Below, one piece after another: positions 63,031 to 64,000 of a stretch of DNA of 64,000 bases (positions are counted from its first letter, which is position 1; every line of letters starts with the position of its first letter). The stretch comes from Bradyrhizobium sp. RD5-C2 (GTDB lineage Bacteria > Pseudomonadota > Alphaproteobacteria > Rhizobiales > Xanthobacteraceae). The notes below the pieces were generated by a model. It was given only the letters and a program-made list of their open reading frames with translations. It was not told where the DNA came from and did no database searches. The translations under genes were made by a program, and so were the position numbers. The stretch covers positions 186,001-250,000 of the forward strand of contig NZ_BOVL01000005.1 in assembly GCF_019972155.1 (NCBI RefSeq), read 5' to 3'.

Positions 63031-64000
63031 TTAGCGGGTTCGCATGGGGTTGGGTTGCGGTTCGGATTGCGCGGGCGCGGCTTGCGCGCGCGACAGCAGC
63101 AGCGTGAGCACGGCTGACAGCACCAGCAGGCCGGCGACGAAATAGAGGCCGCCCTCGAAACTGCCGGTGCGCTCCTTGATCCAGCCGATCATCGCAGGTC
63201 CGACGAAGCCGCCGAGATTGCCGATCGAGTTGATGGTGGCGATCCCGGCCGCGGCGGCCGAGCCTGACAGGAACATGGTCGGCATGCTCCACAGCGGCGG
63301 CTTGGACGAGGAGATGCCGATATTGACCAAGGTCAGCGCCGCGATCACGGCGGCGAGGCCGGTCCACAATCCGGCAAGCGCAAGTCCTGCGGCCGCGATC
63401 AGGCAGGCGATCACGACGTGCCAGGTGCGTTCGCCGGTGCGGTCGGAATGCCGCGCCCACAGGATCATCGCGATGACAGCGATGGTTGCCGGCACCGCGT
63501 TGAGGAAGCCGACTTGCAGCGACGACAGGCCGAACGCTTTGATGATCTGCGGCGCCCACACGCCAAGTGTGTAGAGCCCGGCCGAGGTACCGAAATAGAC
63601 CAGCGCCAGCGCCAGCACGCGCGGGTCGGCCAGGCCGCGCCAGATGCTGTGGCTCGCGGTCGCGGCCTTGCCGTCGTTCTCGGCCTTCATGGTCTTGACC
63701 AGCCAGGCGCGCTCGTCGTCGGCGAGCCATCTGGCCTGCTCCGGCCGGTCGGTCAGGAAGCCGAGCACGACGAAACCGAGCAGCACAGCCGGCACGGCCT
63801 CCAGCACGAACAGCCATTGCCAGCCCTTGAAGCCGAACAGGCCGTCCATCTCCAAGAGTGCGCCCGACACCGGCGAGCCGAGCACGGTCGAGAGCGGCGC
63901 TGCGGCCATGAACAGCGCGGTGACGGCGGCGCGCTGCCGCGCCGGGAACCAGTAGGAGAGGTAGAGGATGATGCCGGGGAAGAAGCCGGCCTCGGCGGCG
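63031..64000 (-). CDS. MFS transporter, anion:cation symporter (ACS) family (partial, runs off right edge)
   Basis: The open frame continues to base 64000, so the N-terminal ~100 residues are missing. Visible are EAGFFPGIILYLSYWFP (family hallmark in TM4), a cytoplasmic loop, and the six C-terminal helices with GLYTLGVWAPQIIKAFGLS and GNLGGFVGPAMIGW. ACS transporters take up organic anions such as tartrate, phthalate or glucarate. The downstream tartrate dehydrogenase suggests tartrate or D-malate as substrate. Confidence 0.9.
   Translation of the reverse strand, partial: AAEAGFFPGIILYLSYWFPARQRAAVTALFMAAAPLSTVLGSPVSGALLEMDGLFGFKGWQWLFVLEAVPAVLLGFVVLGFLTDRPEQARWLADDERAWLVKTMKAENDGKAATASHSIWRGLADPRVLALALVYFGTSAGLYTLGVWAPQIIKAFGLSSLQVGFLNAVPATIAVIAMILWARHSDRTGERTWHVVIACLIAAAGLALAGLWTGLAAVIAALTLVNIGISSSKPPLWSMPTMFLSGSAAAAGIATINSIGNLGGFVGPAMIGWIKERTGSFEGGLYFVAGLLVLSAVLTLLLSRAQAAPAQSEPQPNPMRTR

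Overview
The window reads as a chromosomal segment of a Bradyrhizobium-like alphaproteobacterium (Nitrobacteraceae, Rhizobiales). Evidence: uniformly GC-rich coding; a zapA / 6S RNA / 5-formyl-THF cyclo-ligase neighbourhood; a yebC-ruvC-ruvA-ruvB run; soluble chemoreceptors; and many short palindromic intergenic repeats of the kinds common in Bradyrhizobium and Rhodopseudomonas. I see no transposase, phage gene, CRISPR array, tRNA or rRNA. Species-level assignment is inference.

Layout. 0-8.3 kb: a trypsin-fold protein that appears to lack its catalytic triad (cut by the left edge), an acyl-CoA synthetase, a PilZ protein, a small exported protein, a divergent LysR / aldo-keto reductase pair, and an operon of a MotA/TolQ-like channel, a VOC protein and an OmpA/MotB-like protein. 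8.8-14.4 kb: RND efflux adaptor and pump, then a RecF-like ATPase with a poly-Asp tail. 14.4-24.0 kb: a leftward central-carbon cluster (tkt, gap, pgk, class II aldolase, class I aldolase, a degenerate ThiE-like protein, a Sel1-repeat protein) followed by an inositol-monophosphatase-family gene. 24.4-28.4 kb: DUF4164 protein, zapA, a thioesterase/TetR pair, 6S RNA, 5-formyl-THF cyclo-ligase and a YmdB-like phosphoesterase. 28.5-32 kb: two soluble chemoreceptors sharing one C-terminal module, one of them with a PilZ-like insert. 32-37 kb: yebC, ruvCAB, a Tat-exported metallophosphoesterase, a YbgC-like thioesterase. 37-47 kb and 53.7-58.4 kb: small stress/detoxification enzymes around an ECF42-type sigma factor. 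47-51.5 kb: small exported proteins, cobT, cobS, a CobC-like phosphatase, an SDR. 51.6-53.3 kb: a triple-PAS chemoreceptor. 58.5-64 kb: TetR/DUF2852, serine acetyltransferase, Tat-exported HAD protein, tartrate dehydrogenase and an ACS-type MFS transporter (cut by the right edge).

Main discovery. Six intergenic sites share one layout: TGTCGG (once TGTCGC), exactly 17 bp, then CGTC (once CGTT). Each lies 28-73 bp upstream of a same-strand gene. The genes are the DGPF (YCII) protein heading the ECF42 sigma-factor operon, a DoxX/SRPBCC operon, a DHFR-like reductase, a glutathione S-transferase, a SnoaL-like/serine-hydrolase pair, and a run of three YCII-family genes. This matches what I remember of ECF42 promoters, so the window appears to hold a local ECF42 regulon spread over about 18 kb. 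Other regulatory signals are a pair of matching 19-bp palindromes tying a TetR gene to its DUF2852 neighbour, a perfect CRP-type palindrome, and TetR/ArsR-type operators.
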